Notes: generated by a model not told the origin, from the letters alone. DNA of 64,000 nt from Oscillatoriophycideae cyanobacterium NC_groundwater_1537_Pr4_S-0.65um_50_18 (GCA_016208305.1 JACQYI010000036.1:62001-126000); one strand, 5' to 3'; numbered from the stretch's first letter, positions 10,832-19,953 are shown. A program made the numbers and translations.

Positions 10832-12253
10832 TTAATCTTGCTTAACGTAGTTGATCTTAACCTCTTCCAGCAGGGCGATCGCCAAAGACTGAATTTCGGT
10901 GAGCGCAGGGTTGCGCTGAACTTCCGTTTGAAAAGCTGCGCCCAATTGAACAATCAGCCGTTCAAACAATTTCGCGCCCACCTCATCCTCTAGCGCCGAC
11001 TTCAAAGCCCGCTGCGTATTATTTGTGGCTTCGCTAACAATCTGCTGCGTTACTCGACTAGAAATTTCGCTAGCTCCGGGCAAATGTTGCAGTCCAGCGT
11101 AGAGAGGTGACGTATTCAAGACACGCGTCAAGATATGCTGCATCAGCGCATCCAGGTCGGGTCTGATTTGCGGCAACACTTGATCGACCATAACCATCGT
11201 GAGATGTTTGGTGATTGCGGCTCCCTCATCAATGCCGTTCAGATCGATATATTGCCGCCCACCTTGAATCAGCCAACGGGCGATCGCGCCTTGCCGGAGC
11301 AGTTCTTGCACCTGGTCAATCACTTGCAGCACCACGGCCTCAGTAATTTCTGTGGCAAAAGCAGACACAACGCCGTGCGCCACGCTGGCATTGAGCGGAT
11401 TTAAGTTGATGAGCTGAGCTTGGTTGAGGCGAGTCACGACTGGAATGACCCGCAGCCAGCGCCAAAACGGCAGCAGCAGCAGCAAATCATACCAGCGCCA
11501 CACCAGCGTATCGAGCCAAGTGGCGCGCCAGAGAGTCTGCTGATCTTTCTTCTTAGGGCGATGGCTGAGGTAAAACGTGCGAGCCAATAGCTCGACGGCA
11601 AACAAGGCGACAAATCCTAGATCGATCTGCCAAAAGAGATCGATCGGTTCACCATTCTCGCCAATGCCGCGATAGTAGTTGGTGGCCACCAGAGGCGCAA
11701 TGCGCCGATCAAAAAAGCTGATAGAGTCTGTCCAACCCGACTGGCTGAGATACTCTGCGTTCCAAAAGTTGATAAAAGCCTGCTTAGAGGAGACAACCTC
11801 CATCCGATCGCGCATCCGCCGCTTGATTCGCTCTAGGGTGCCTGCTTTCCCAGCTCCCTCAAACGGATTTTCGTCAATCATTTCGGCGCTTTGCGATCGC
11901 AGGTTGGACAACAGTACCTCCGTCTGAGGAGAGCGTAGCCCCGTAGAGGCCACCTGATTTTCTAGCGCTTTGATCGTTCTCAAATAGGTTTCGGTCGAGC
12001 GGTGCGGCTCAATGCCTTTGAACTGTGTCCCATACCATTGCGTAAATTGCGGAAACTGTCGGAGATACAAATCACGCCAGGGAATATAGCTGAGATCAAA
12101 CAGCACCAAAAGGAGATTAATGAGAGCTGCGATCGCCATGATGCGCTCAAACCACAGGCTATTGGAGCGACTTTGCCGGAGCAGAGGCTGTGGGTTTTTA
12201 GAAGATTGGGAGAGCATGGGCAAGGAGAGGTAGAGCGATGAACAAACGCCCAA
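10832..12253 (-). CDS. Conserved membrane protein, possibly channel-like
   Basis: The 473-residue frame has one membrane helix near residues 36-58, a soluble helical segment (about 60-200), then two hydrophobic segments (LFWQIDLGFVALFAVELLA and LVWRWYDLLLLLPFW), and a long amphipathic C-terminal half without membrane segments. The pair of helices followed by RWLRVIPVVTRLNQ resembles the start of voltage-sensor-type ion channels, but no pore signature is visible. An alternative start is the ATG at 12217 (MLSQSSK). Its own terminator follows. I know similar proteins only as hypothetical cyanobacterial proteins; the function is unknown. Confidence 0.75.
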   Translation of the reverse strand: MGVCSSLYLSLPMLSQSSKNPQPLLRQSRSNSLWFERIMAIAALINLLLVLFDLSYIPWRDLYLRQFPQFTQWYGTQFKGIEPHRSTETYLRTIKALENQVASTGLRSPQTEVLLSNLRSQSAEMIDENPFEGAGKAGTLERIKRRMRDRMEVVSSKQAFINFWNAEYLSQSGWTDSISFFDRRIAPLVATNYYRGIGENGEPIDLFWQIDLGFVALFAVELLARTFYLSHRPKKKDQQTLWRATWLDTLVWRWYDLLLLLPFWRWLRVIPVVTRLNQAQLINLNPLNASVAHGVVSAFATEITEAVVLQVIDQVQELLRQGAIARWLIQGGRQYIDLNGIDEGAAITKHLTMVMVDQVLPQIRPDLDALMQHILTRVLNTSPLYAGLQHLPGASEISSRVTQQIVSEATNNTQRALKSALEDEVGAKLFERLIVQLGAAFQTEVQRNPALTEIQSLAIALLEEVKINYVKQD

Positions 12254-12324
12254 AACACTAGCCTAATCGGTTTGCGCTACGATGATGGCTAAGTCACTTA
12301 GCATTACTTTACAAATTTTCGGCT

Positions 12325-13221
12325 ATGCAAACGGCGATCGCACCCGCAACAGGAGTCTTTTGGCAATGGCGTGGACAGGACATTTATTACGTTAAAGCAG
12401 GAGAATCTCGTGACGATCGCCCACCGCTGCTGCTAGTGCATGGGTTTGGCGCTTCTACCGATCACTGGAAGAAAAATATGGCGGGATTGAGCCAGGAGTT
12501 TCAGGTTTGGGCGATCGATCTGTTGGGGTTTGGTCGCTCTACCAAGGCAGATGTTGCGTACAGTGGCGATCTCTGGCGCGATCAGCTTCAGGACTTCATT
12601 ACAGAGGTGATTGGTCAGCCTGTGGTGCTGGCTGGCAATTCCTTAGGGGGCTATGCCTCGCTTTGTCTGTCAGCGCAGCGGCCACAGTTGGCAAAGGGTT
12701 TAATCTTACTCAACTGTGCTGGATCTTTTAGCCCAGCAACGCCACAACCGGAGCCAAATCCGGCTCGTAAGGCGGTCTTTGAGGCAGTGCGATCGCTGAT
12801 TTTGCTGCCGCTGCCTAGCTGGCTGCTGTTTCAGTACGTTCGGCAAAAGTCAATGATTCGCAAAACGCTAGAGCGCGTCTATCTTGATCAGCGTGCCGTC
12901 ACTGATGAGCTAGTCGAGGATATTTACCGTCCCTCATGCGATCCGGGTGCGCCCACCGTATTTGCGTCTGTCTTTAAGTCTCCTCAAGGCGGTGTTAGTA
13001 ACGATCGACTGCTGCAACAAATGGCCTGTCCGTTACTCATGCTGTGGGGCGAAGGCGACCCTTGGATAGATGCGCGATCGCGAGGAGCCATGTTTCGGCA
13101 ATTTTATCCATCGCTGACGGAATATTATCTGCAAGCAGGGCATTGTCCCCATGATGAGGTGCCTGACCAGGTGAATCCCCTAATTCAAGATTGGGTCTTG
13201 TCGCTAGATAGCATTAGCTAG
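12325..13221 (+). CDS. Alpha/beta fold hydrolase
   Basis: A 298-residue alpha/beta hydrolase. The oxyanion region is LLLVHGFGAS (35-44), the nucleophile elbow GNSLGG places the catalytic serine at 106, the acid is probably in GEGDPW, and the histidine in AGHCPHDEVP. A lid segment lies between about 140 and 220. The substrate cannot be read from sequence; plant and cyanobacterial relatives include pheophytinase-like esterases. It is divergent from the membrane-protein gene with only 71 bases between them. Its last codons and stop lie in a short tandem repeat. Confidence 0.88.
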   Translation: MQTAIAPATGVFWQWRGQDIYYVKAGESRDDRPPLLLVHGFGASTDHWKKNMAGLSQEFQVWAIDLLGFGRSTKADVAYSGDLWRDQLQDFITEVIGQPVVLAGNSLGGYASLCLSAQRPQLAKGLILLNCAGSFSPATPQPEPNPARKAVFEAVRSLILLPLPSWLLFQYVRQKSMIRKTLERVYLDQRAVTDELVEDIYRPSCDPGAPTVFASVFKSPQGGVSNDRLLQQMACPLLMLWGEGDPWIDARSRGAMFRQFYPSLTEYYLQAGHCPHDEVPDQVNPLIQDWVLSLDSIS

Positions 13222-13244
13222 ATAGCATTAGCTAGACAGCATTA
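13204..13244. repeat. 14-bp tandem repeat over two gene ends
   Basis: The unit TAGATAGCATTAGC occurs about three times in a row. It contains the stop codon of the alpha/beta hydrolase and also forms the last codons of the convergent DUF1643 gene, so expansion of the repeat has changed both C-termini. Confidence 0.85.
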
Positions 13245-13723
13245 AATGGCATGAGGGGAGAATCGCTTCTGGCATAAAGGGGATGGCGCGGCTGCCCCGA
13301 TCGATTTACACCCAGGCAGTGGGCTGCGCCGATTAACTCTTGGACAGTGCGATCGCGTCCTTTGAGATGACCGCCGTTTCCCCAAGCCACGACCGTACAG
13401 TCTGCTATAGAAACTGCGGCAAGAATATAGCGATCGCACTCCTGACCAATTGGATCACGAACCTGGCGCAATTGCTCTGGATGCGTTGCCCGCAAGGCAA
13501 ACAAGTTGACCACGACCAGCGAGCCATATCCCCAAGTTTGAGCAAATCCTATGCAGCGGCGAAGGGTAGGATCATTACAGTCAGCATCAGCCGTACTGGG
13601 ATTGAGCATAACAAAAGCCACGCGAGGCTTATCGTCATCCCAACTGCGCCATAACGAATAGCGATAGGTTTTTGTGCGATCGAAAATAGCGCCCTGCTTT
13701 TTCTCTTCACACCTGACTTTCAT
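13232..13723 (-). CDS. DUF1643 domain protein
   Basis: A 163-residue protein matching DUF1643: the N-terminal part carries the hallmark VMLNPSTADA..DPTLRRC, followed by YGSLVVVNLFALRAT and VVAWGNGG. The family is found in bacteria and phages with no established biochemical role. It converges with the alpha/beta hydrolase. No operon partner is present. Confidence 0.85.
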   Translation of the reverse strand: MKVRCEEKKQGAIFDRTKTYRYSLWRSWDDDKPRVAFVMLNPSTADADCNDPTLRRCIGFAQTWGYGSLVVVNLFALRATHPEQLRQVRDPIGQECDRYILAAVSIADCTVVAWGNGGHLKGRDRTVQELIGAAHCLGVNRSGQPRHPLYARSDSPLMPFNAV

Positions 13724-14027
13724 GTGGATTCCCCCATGCCCTTTCCCCCCAACTACAATAAAAATGGTGACATCAAAAATAGCGCCATTGCTGCTCCTGC
13801 AAACTTAACCTCTAGTTTCTGGAGTTGGCGCTAGATATGTGTTAATACGTTGACAGGAATCATTTATTGCAGCCAAATCTGGGAGCTGACTCTCTGAGTC
13901 ACAGCCAACCTGCATATTGCCGAAGGTCGGCGGATTCGCTAAATCAGTCTACCTGAACGGGGCAAAGGCTGATTCCTCGAAGTTTCTGGCTACTTACCTT
14001 GTACACGCCGAAAGGAAAAACTGAGTC
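13724..14027. other. Leader region of vipp1
   Basis: No gene. The stretch should hold the promoter and 5' leader of the VIPP1 gene. A short perfect hairpin (TGACTCT/AGTCA type) lies near 13888-13902; no terminator is visible. Confidence 0.4.
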
Positions 14028-14810
14028 ATGGGACTATTTGACCGCGTAAGCCGGGTCGTTCGGGCAAACCTCAATTCTGCCGTTAGCGCTGCTGAAGATC
14101 CGGAAAAGATTCTTGACCAGGCCATCATCGACATGCAGGAAGACCTGGTGCAGTTGCGGCAGGCTGTAGCGACCGCGATCGCCAGTCAGAAGCGGATGCA
14201 GCAGCAGCACAATCAGGCACAGTCTGAAGCCACAAACTGGGAGCAGCGGGCGCGTCTAGCGTTGCAAAAAGGGGATGAAACCCTAGCGCGTGAGGCGTTA
14301 AACCGCAAAAAAGTGCAGGCCGAAACGGCAGGTGCCCTCAAAGGCCAACTGGATCAGCAAAGCGGCACAGTAGATACGCTCAAACGTAACTTGATCGCCC
14401 TAGAAGGCAAAATTTCTGAGGCGAAAACCAAGAAAGACATGCTCAAAGCGAGGGCGCAAGCGGCCAAGGCCAGCGAGCAACTGCAAAAAACCGTGGGCAG
14501 CCTGGGCACCAGTAGCGCTATGTCTGCTTTTGAGCGGATGGAAGATAAAGTGCTGCAAATGGAAGCCCGTTCTCAGGCGGTCGCTGAACTGGCAGGGGCT
14601 GATCTAGAGAGTCAGTTTGCCCAGTTGGAATCTGGCTCAAATGTTGATGATGAGCTGGCTGCGATGAAATCTCAACTTTTGGGTGGAACATCGAGTCAGG
14701 CGCAGCTTCCCGAAGCTCAACAGACTTCTGCTGCACCCACCAATGCACCCAAAGATGCAGCCGTTGATGCCGAGTTAGAAGCCTTGAAAACTCAGCTCGA
14801 TCAGCTTTAA
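14028..14810 (+). CDS. vipp1: VIPP1/IM30, PspA-family membrane protein
   Basis: PspA/IM30 proteins are ESCRT-III-like coiled-coil proteins that form rings on membranes; in cyanobacteria VIPP1 is needed for thylakoid formation and maintenance. The 260 residues begin with the amphipathic membrane-binding helix MGLFDRVSRVVRANLNS, followed by long coiled-coil helices (25-200). The C-terminal helix (AVDAELEALKTQLDQL), separated by an Ala/Pro/Gln-rich linker, is the extension that distinguishes VIPP1 from plain PspA. It is monocistronic, with its own terminator. Confidence 0.93.
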   Translation: MGLFDRVSRVVRANLNSAVSAAEDPEKILDQAIIDMQEDLVQLRQAVATAIASQKRMQQQHNQAQSEATNWEQRARLALQKGDETLAREALNRKKVQAETAGALKGQLDQQSGTVDTLKRNLIALEGKISEAKTKKDMLKARAQAAKASEQLQKTVGSLGTSSAMSAFERMEDKVLQMEARSQAVAELAGADLESQFAQLESGSNVDDELAAMKSQLLGGTSSQAQLPEAQQTSAAPTNAPKDAAVDAELEALKTQLDQL

Positions 14811-14864
14811 GCAGGCTAGTGAAAGCATCTTAGACTGAACCATTTAGCGTCAAAAACAGAGATC

Positions 14865-14899
14865 AAAAGAGGGCGGCATTTTGTGCCGCCCTCTTTTTT
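14865..14899 (+). terminator. Intrinsic terminator of vipp1
   Basis: A perfect GC-rich stem (AGAGGGCGGCA paired with its complement) with a 5-base loop, followed by a run of six Ts. A classic Rho-independent terminator about 55 bases after the vipp1 stop codon. Confidence 0.9.
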
Positions 14900-15107
14900 G
14901 GAGCGCAAATTAAGCTTGGCAACCTGAATTCTTCCAAAAGAACAGCGACGGATTGAGAGGGTTGAAAATTTTTAACGCAGTTCTTGTTCAAGGGGGAATG
15001 CAAAACTGTAAGCTAAGAGTAGGGATTCTTCATGTTTGGTAACAGTTCTACTGTTTAAGTGACGAATCAGTTACATCTTTAGTCACAAACCGAGTCACAA
15101 ATTTGGC

Positions 15108-15443
15108 ATGAGTAGCGTTATTACGATCCAAGATGCAGAGTTTGGGACAGAGGTATTAGAAGCCACCCAACCTGTATTGGTTTATTTTTGGGCTTCCTGG
15201 TGTGGGCCTTGTCGATTGATGTCTCCTGTTGTAGATTGGGCAGCCTCGCAGTACGGCGATCGCCTCAAAATTGTCAAAATGGAAGTTGATCCGAACCCTG
15301 AATCTGTGGCTCAGTATCGGGTAGAGGGCGTTCCAGCCTTGCGCCTCTTTAACGCTGGCGAACTGCTGGAATCGACTGAGGGAGCCATTAATAAGCAAAA
15401 GCTAGAGGGATTTCTCAACACTCATTTGCCGCCAACGCCTTAG
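15108..15443 (+). CDS. Thioredoxin
   Basis: A 111-residue single-domain thioredoxin. The redox motif WCGPC is at residues 31-35 inside VYFWASWCGPCRLMSP, and the cis-proline is in VEGVPALRLF. Such proteins reduce disulfides of target enzymes using ferredoxin- or NADPH-derived electrons. The sequence lacks a signal peptide, so it is cytosolic. Cyanobacteria carry several thioredoxin types (m, x, y, others) and I cannot assign this one. A small gene starts ten bases after its stop, making a two-gene operon. Confidence 0.9.
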   Translation: MSSVITIQDAEFGTEVLEATQPVLVYFWASWCGPCRLMSPVVDWAASQYGDRLKIVKMEVDPNPESVAQYRVEGVPALRLFNAGELLESTEGAINKQKLEGFLNTHLPPTP

Positions 15444-15453
15444 GCCAAGAACC

Positions 15454-15951
15454 ATGAGCGAACGGGTGGAAGCCATTAAGCAAGTCTATGGGCAACAGCT
15501 CAAAGCGCATTATCTGGCGCAGTACAAAGCTTACTGCCAGGAGCAAGAAACAGGCGATCGCTACGATTTAGGTCGAGAAAATCGAGTTTCAGATGAGGCA
15601 GCTTCTGACTTACCCAGTGCAGTGTCAGCGTTGCAGCAGCAAGCGCTAGATCGAGGCGATAGCTACTATGCCAATGTTTATCAATTGCCGGTAGATCAGC
15701 AGCTTACCTACGCGGTACGCATCACCACAGATGGCGATGACGGCTGGTTAGCGGTGTTTGATCCGCAAGGGCAGCTCTTGGCGTTTGCCCAGACTTACCT
15801 GGAGATTGCGGTCTGGGCTGAGGCTCAAAGTTTGCAGCTCGATTGCCTCGATTTTTTTGAGGAGACTTTACCCGGATTTGAAGCGGCAAAAGCTCAGACT
15901 CTCTGGGGGAAACCACTCTCCGAAATAGACCCGCTAACAGACTCCGAGTAG
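15454..15951 (+). CDS. Hypothetical protein in operon with thioredoxin
   Basis: A soluble acidic protein of 165 residues starting with ATG ten bases after the thioredoxin stop. The N-terminal third is helical and Gln-rich (QLKAHYLAQYKAYCQ); the C-terminal half looks alpha/beta (LTYAVRITTDGDDGWLAVFDPQGQLLAFA). No family is recognised. Close linkage suggests it may work with or be a target of the thioredoxin. Confidence 0.7.
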   Translation: MSERVEAIKQVYGQQLKAHYLAQYKAYCQEQETGDRYDLGRENRVSDEAASDLPSAVSALQQQALDRGDSYYANVYQLPVDQQLTYAVRITTDGDDGWLAVFDPQGQLLAFAQTYLEIAVWAEAQSLQLDCLDFFEETLPGFEAAKAQTLWGKPLSEIDPLTDSE

Positions 15952-15984
15952 CCACAAACCTCAGGTCAAAACTTGCGCGCTGCC

Positions 15985-16854
15985 CTACTCAAACAGGCTG
16001 AGCTGAGTTGGGGGTGGCTCCAGCATATTCCAAGGTAGCGGCGGCACAGCAGCCCCTTGTGCCTCCAGAAGGGTCTGCAAGGCGCGGGCATTTCTGGGAG
16101 AATGCACCTCGATCGGGCAATGCACGAAAAAATAGATGTGAATTCCCTGCTGAAGCCACAGGCTAATTTGTTTCGTCCATTCCATGAAATAGCGCTGATT
16201 CCAGTCCAGATCAGGATGGCTAATGTAGCGAATCAGGCTAAAGTTTGCGGTTATGATGGGCTGTAGCGGCACTCGCGGCTTTTTTCGCTCGGAGGCAAGC
16301 TGAGGATCATCTGGGCAATCATAAATGGGACGGGTATCTAGCAAGACGCGCCCCATGCTCAAGTCAGTTAGCAAAGCATTGAGCTGATGCGCGTGAGGCT
16401 CCACAAACCAGTCTCGGTGGCGTACCTCTAGAGCGAATTGAAATTTTTCGTGAGGCAAAGCAGTCAAAAAAGAGCTTAAGTCAGCCCACTGCTCAGGACC
16501 GTAGCTGGGAGGCAGTTGAATAAAGAAAATGCCTAAGCGATCGCCCAATCCCTGCATTTGTTGCAGAAAGGCGATCGCCTGAGAAATGGCTGGCGTTAGC
16601 AACCCCTGATGGGTAATGCTTCGAGGTAGCTTCAGGCAAAACTTGAAGCTTGCAGGAGTCTCGGCTACCCAGCGTTGAACAGTTGGGGCATCCGGGATGG
16701 AATAGAAAGTGGTATTGCCTTCCACCGTCGAGAAACGACGGCTATACAAGTGCAAAAAATCTGGCGCACGACTTCCAGCCGGGAACAGCGACCCACTCTG
16801 CTCTCCCACCCATTCTTTGTATGCCCAGATAGCGCAACCCAAGCGAAAACTCAT
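15985..16854 (-). CDS. DUF72 domain protein
   Basis: A 289-residue DUF72 (YecE-like) protein with a TIM-barrel-type pattern. Visible family features are the opening FRLGCAIWAYKEWVG, the segment VEGNTTFYSIP, KLPRSITH, and FALEVRHRDWF. The biochemical role of DUF72 is not established. It is convergent with the thioredoxin operon and close to the start of the next minus-strand gene region. Confidence 0.88.
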   Translation of the reverse strand: MSFRLGCAIWAYKEWVGEQSGSLFPAGSRAPDFLHLYSRRFSTVEGNTTFYSIPDAPTVQRWVAETPASFKFCLKLPRSITHQGLLTPAISQAIAFLQQMQGLGDRLGIFFIQLPPSYGPEQWADLSSFLTALPHEKFQFALEVRHRDWFVEPHAHQLNALLTDLSMGRVLLDTRPIYDCPDDPQLASERKKPRVPLQPIITANFSLIRYISHPDLDWNQRYFMEWTKQISLWLQQGIHIYFFVHCPIEVHSPRNARALQTLLEAQGAAVPPLPWNMLEPPPTQLSLFE

Positions 16855-16927
16855 GGTTCGATCGTATCGCTTTTATGGCTATAGCTACAGATGTATAAAA
16901 TCAGCAATGCCAAAAAAAGCAGTCAAA

Positions 16928-18580
16928 TCAGTTGGGCAGGATAGAGACTCTCTCTACACTCCCTCCCGCACTCTCTTTCACACTCCCTCCCCCACCGCGC
17001 CGTTGCTCCGCCGGAATCTCAATCCAAAACTCCGTTCCTTCATTCAGTTGTGAATAGCACTGGAGATCGCCACCATGCCGCTCCACCACAATTTGATGGC
17101 TGATAGACAGTCCTAAGCCCGTTCCCTTACCGATGGGCTTTGTCGTAAAGAACGGGTGAAATAGCTTCTCTTGGGAAGATGGCGAGATTCCTAAACCATT
17201 ATCGGCTATTTGAATCACCACTCTTGGAGCACTGCCCTGAGCATTCTCAGGAACCAAGAGCGTGCGAATGCTGATTTGGAGTGACGGCTCGGTTTGAGCT
17301 TCGGACTGCTGCGGGTCTAGGGTCTGAAGCTCTGACTCCAAACCTTCGTAGCGTTTTAACTTTTCCTCAAGCGTATCGATCGCATTGCTGAGCAAATTCA
17401 TAAATACTTGATTGAGCTGGCTAGGATAGCACTCTACAAGCGGCAGATTGCCATACTCTTTAATGACGCTAATCGCAGCCGTCCCGCTTTGGGGCTTCAA
17501 TCGATGCTGCAAGATGAGCAGCGTGCTATCGATGCCATCATGGATATCGACCGACTTCATTTCGGCCTCGTCAAGCCGGGAAAAATTGCGGAGCGACAGC
17601 ACAATCTGGCGGATGCGCTCGGCTCCAAGCTGCATAGAGTCGAGAATTTTAGGGAAATCTGTCAGCAAAAAGTCCAGGTCAGTTTCTTCAATGCGATCGC
17701 GCAAAACCTCGCTAGGCTGGGGATGCTCTTCTTGGTAAAGTGCTACCACATCAATGAGATTTTTGGCATAGCGGCTGACATGGATTAAATTGCCATAGAT
17801 AAAGTTGACGGGATTATTAATTTCATGGGCAACACCTGCCACCAGTTGCCCTAGGCTAGACATCTTCTCGTTTTGGATGAGCTGGCTTTGGCTTTTTTGC
17901 AGCGTTTCTAAGGCTGCGGCCAGCTCTACCGATCGGCGTTGACTCTGCTCTAATAGCTCTACCTGTTGCAGAGCGACGCCAATCTGAACGGCAATCTGCT
18001 GCACAAACTCAACCTCATCGACCTGCCACTGACGTGGGGCGGCGCACTGATGCACGCAGAGCAATCCCCAAAGAGAATTGCCTTGCAGCAGCGGCACCAC
18101 CAGATTGGCTCGAATTTGGAAGCTGTTGAGCACCTCAACGTGGCAAGGGGTTAACGCTCCTGCATGGATATCTGCGATCGCCTGAACTCGCCCTTGATGA
18201 TAGTGAATGGCGTACTGATCACCAAAGCAGTGATCATGGATGCGTGCCGCCAAAGCGGAATTGTACTGAGGCAACACATCCTCTGAGATAAATTCGCCAT
18301 CATTCCAGCCAGAGTCGGGATAGAAGCGAAACATGCCAACGCGATCGGCATTTAAAAGCTGCCGTACTTCGATCGCCGTTGTTTTGAGAATGGTTTCTAG
18401 ATTTAGCGTTTCCCGAATTTTGGCAATAACGCGAAAGAGAGCCTTCTGCTGCTCAATTTTCCGCTCTAGCTGCACAACCGTTGCGGTTGGACGCCCAACT
18501 GCCCAAATTTTCTTCATGCGCTCAAAAGCTTCCTGATCTCGGCAACAGTCTTGCAATTGCTCTAAGTCGTTAAAATTCAT
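16928..18580 (-). CDS. Cyanobacteriochrome-type sensor histidine kinase
   Basis: The 550-residue protein has a short N-terminal helix, one GAF domain (about 50-205), a coiled coil, a HisKA domain with the phospho-acceptor H252 in GVAHEINNP, and an HATPase domain (N box LLSNAID, DNGLGIS, GKGTGLGLSIS). The GAF domain carries both cysteines of DXCF cyanobacteriochromes: D116-H-C118-F and the C146-H147 pair, 28 residues apart, plus the conserved context RANLVVPLLQG and LWGLLCVHQC. This predicts covalent bilin binding and light sensing. No membrane segment is seen, so it is likely cytosolic. No response regulator is adjacent. The last 20 residues (GGGGSVKESAGGSV) derive from a G-rich repeat. Kinase identity is certain; photoreceptor function is strongly inferred. 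Confidence 0.88.
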   Translation of the reverse strand: MNFNDLEQLQDCCRDQEAFERMKKIWAVGRPTATVVQLERKIEQQKALFRVIAKIRETLNLETILKTTAIEVRQLLNADRVGMFRFYPDSGWNDGEFISEDVLPQYNSALAARIHDHCFGDQYAIHYHQGRVQAIADIHAGALTPCHVEVLNSFQIRANLVVPLLQGNSLWGLLCVHQCAAPRQWQVDEVEFVQQIAVQIGVALQQVELLEQSQRRSVELAAALETLQKSQSQLIQNEKMSSLGQLVAGVAHEINNPVNFIYGNLIHVSRYAKNLIDVVALYQEEHPQPSEVLRDRIEETDLDFLLTDFPKILDSMQLGAERIRQIVLSLRNFSRLDEAEMKSVDIHDGIDSTLLILQHRLKPQSGTAAISVIKEYGNLPLVECYPSQLNQVFMNLLSNAIDTLEEKLKRYEGLESELQTLDPQQSEAQTEPSLQISIRTLLVPENAQGSAPRVVIQIADNGLGISPSSQEKLFHPFFTTKPIGKGTGLGLSISHQIVVERHGGDLQCYSQLNEGTEFWIEIPAEQRRGGGGSVKESAGGSVERVSILPN

Positions 18581-18856
18581 GGCTACGGGAAAGCTGTGAG
18601 ATGACCTTGGGCAGAAATCTACAAGGCAGGAAGTTTGAGGCGTTGGCCAATCTTTATCAGCGCTTTATAGACTATGGCACTCTGTAAACTATGGCAAAAG
18701 TTTAAATCTATGGTAATTCGTCAAAACCCCTAAGTTTCTCAATGCAATCCAATTTTAGCTTTCAGTAAAATTTCCGATGTTAATTTTTTTGCTTCTGAAC
18801 GGTCAGAAGACTTAGGCCACAACGTTACAACAGAGCCTAAATCGCAATTCTACTGA

Positions 18857-18900
18857 GGAGATGATGTTGGGTTCACAAAGCAAACGCAACAGCATCTCCT
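18857..18900 (-). terminator. Hairpin at the end of the 18908-19315 gene
   Basis: Arms AGGAGATG..TGTTG and CAACA..CATCTCCT pair with one mismatch around a 16-base loop, directly downstream of the minus-strand stop codon. There is no strong T-tract, so its role as terminator is only likely. Confidence 0.5.
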
Positions 18901-18907
18901 GGCAGGT

Positions 18908-19315
18908 TCAAGATGCGAGCAGTCTAGAAATCTCTCCATGCATCATGGCAATGTCTGGATCACGTTGAATGGCTCGATAGTAGCGTTTCTCTAAAGACGT
19001 TCCATCTTCAGCAGGCTGAAGCATGACCCGCGCCTGCTCTAGCAACCCTTCAACCTGCTGTAGCTCTACAGGTTCTTTGGCATTGATGACGTCATCCATT
19101 TGAATGATGAACTGAGAAATAGGACGCAGCCAGTTAAACCACTCATGATCTACGACCAGTCGAAAAAATTCTCCGCTTGATGAAATCCGTCCGTAAAACT
19201 GCTCATAGGTGATGCGCTCTGACTCCAAAAGCGCCTTGTGCAACCGCAGCAGTTTAAGACGCACCTCGCGAAGCTGTCGGATTGCTGCATCCAGAGAAGA
19301 AGATTCTGAAACCAT
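18908..19315 (-). CDS. Small helical protein of unknown function
   Basis: A 135-residue protein predicted to be almost wholly helical, starting MVSESSSLDAAIRQLREVR. It contains the segment FFRLVVDHEWFNWLRPISQFI and ends in MHGEISRLLAS. I have seen similar proteins only as conserved hypotheticals in proteobacteria and cyanobacteria. It stands alone between the sensor kinase and the tmRNA gene and has its own downstream hairpin. Confidence 0.75.
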   Translation of the reverse strand: MVSESSSLDAAIRQLREVRLKLLRLHKALLESERITYEQFYGRISSSGEFFRLVVDHEWFNWLRPISQFIIQMDDVINAKEPVELQQVEGLLEQARVMLQPAEDGTSLEKRYYRAIQRDPDIAMMHGEISRLLAS

Positions 19316-19447
19316 TGATCGATCGCTTAAGTAAACGCTTTTTCCATCTTGACATACCTATTTGGGTAGCCTGAAGGGATCAATTCACCTCAAAAATTTT
19401 CTGGCGGTGCTGATCTCATGGCCTTAGTCAGGGACTCTCGTAAAGTC

Positions 19448-19479
19448 TTGCACCATGCCCCAAAATATTTAGCTATACT
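19448..19479 (+). promoter_or_regulatory. Possible tmRNA promoter
   Basis: TTGCAC at 19448 and TATACT at 19474 resemble -35 and -10 boxes, though the spacing of 20 bases is long. A start a few bases after the -10 box would give a short leader before position 19498, to be removed by RNase P. Confidence 0.4.
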
Positions 19480-19497
19480 GGTAAGACGATACAACAC

Positions 19498-19882
19498 GGG
19501 GCTGTAACGGTTTCGACGTTTTGGCGAACGCCACTTCGTGATGCAGGTCGAGAGTGAGTCTCCTCTCGCAAATCAAAGGCTCAAAACACGTACATGCGAA
19601 CAACATCGTACCTTTCGCTCGTAAAGCAGCAGCTGTTGCCTAACAAAAACCTCTCATAGGTTCGAGCATCTACGGTTTGACTCCGTTAAGGACTGTAGAT
19701 AAACCCCCAACGGATGCTCCAACTAGCTGCCTCTAGTCAATAGTTGGCTAAGACTTTACTAGAGAATCCCATCGTCCGGGATAAGGGACGATTCCCGCTT
19801 CGAGGATTAGAGAAGCTAAACCTGTGAATGATCGGGGTGCTAATACCCATGGCGGACACGGGTTCGACTCCCGTCAGCTCCA
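19498..19882 (+). ncRNA. ssrA: tmRNA (one-piece)
   Basis: tmRNA rescues stalled ribosomes and tags the incomplete proteins for proteolysis. The 5' end GGGGCTGTAACGGTTTCGAC and the 3' end with GGTTCGACTCCCGTCAGCTC plus encoded CCA form the tRNA-like domain; GGGGCTG pairs with CAGCTCC. The tag frame is at 19596-19643 and reads ANNIVPFARKAAAVA followed by TAA. The gene is not permuted. The resume region and the stretch between the tag and the 3' end (pseudoknots) have the usual cyanobacterial length, about 385 nucleotides in total. Confidence 0.97.
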
Positions 19883-19911
19883 TTGCTTATTAGACCACTG
19901 AACGTTATGTG

Positions 19912-19953
19912 AAGAGGGCAGCATTCCTAGAGATGGGGAGGCTGCTCTTTTTT
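19912..19953 (+). terminator. Terminator downstream of tmRNA
   Basis: AAGAGGGCAGC and GCTGCTCTT pair with a small bulge around an 18-base loop and are followed by six Ts, about 30 bases after the tmRNA 3' end. Confidence 0.65.
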
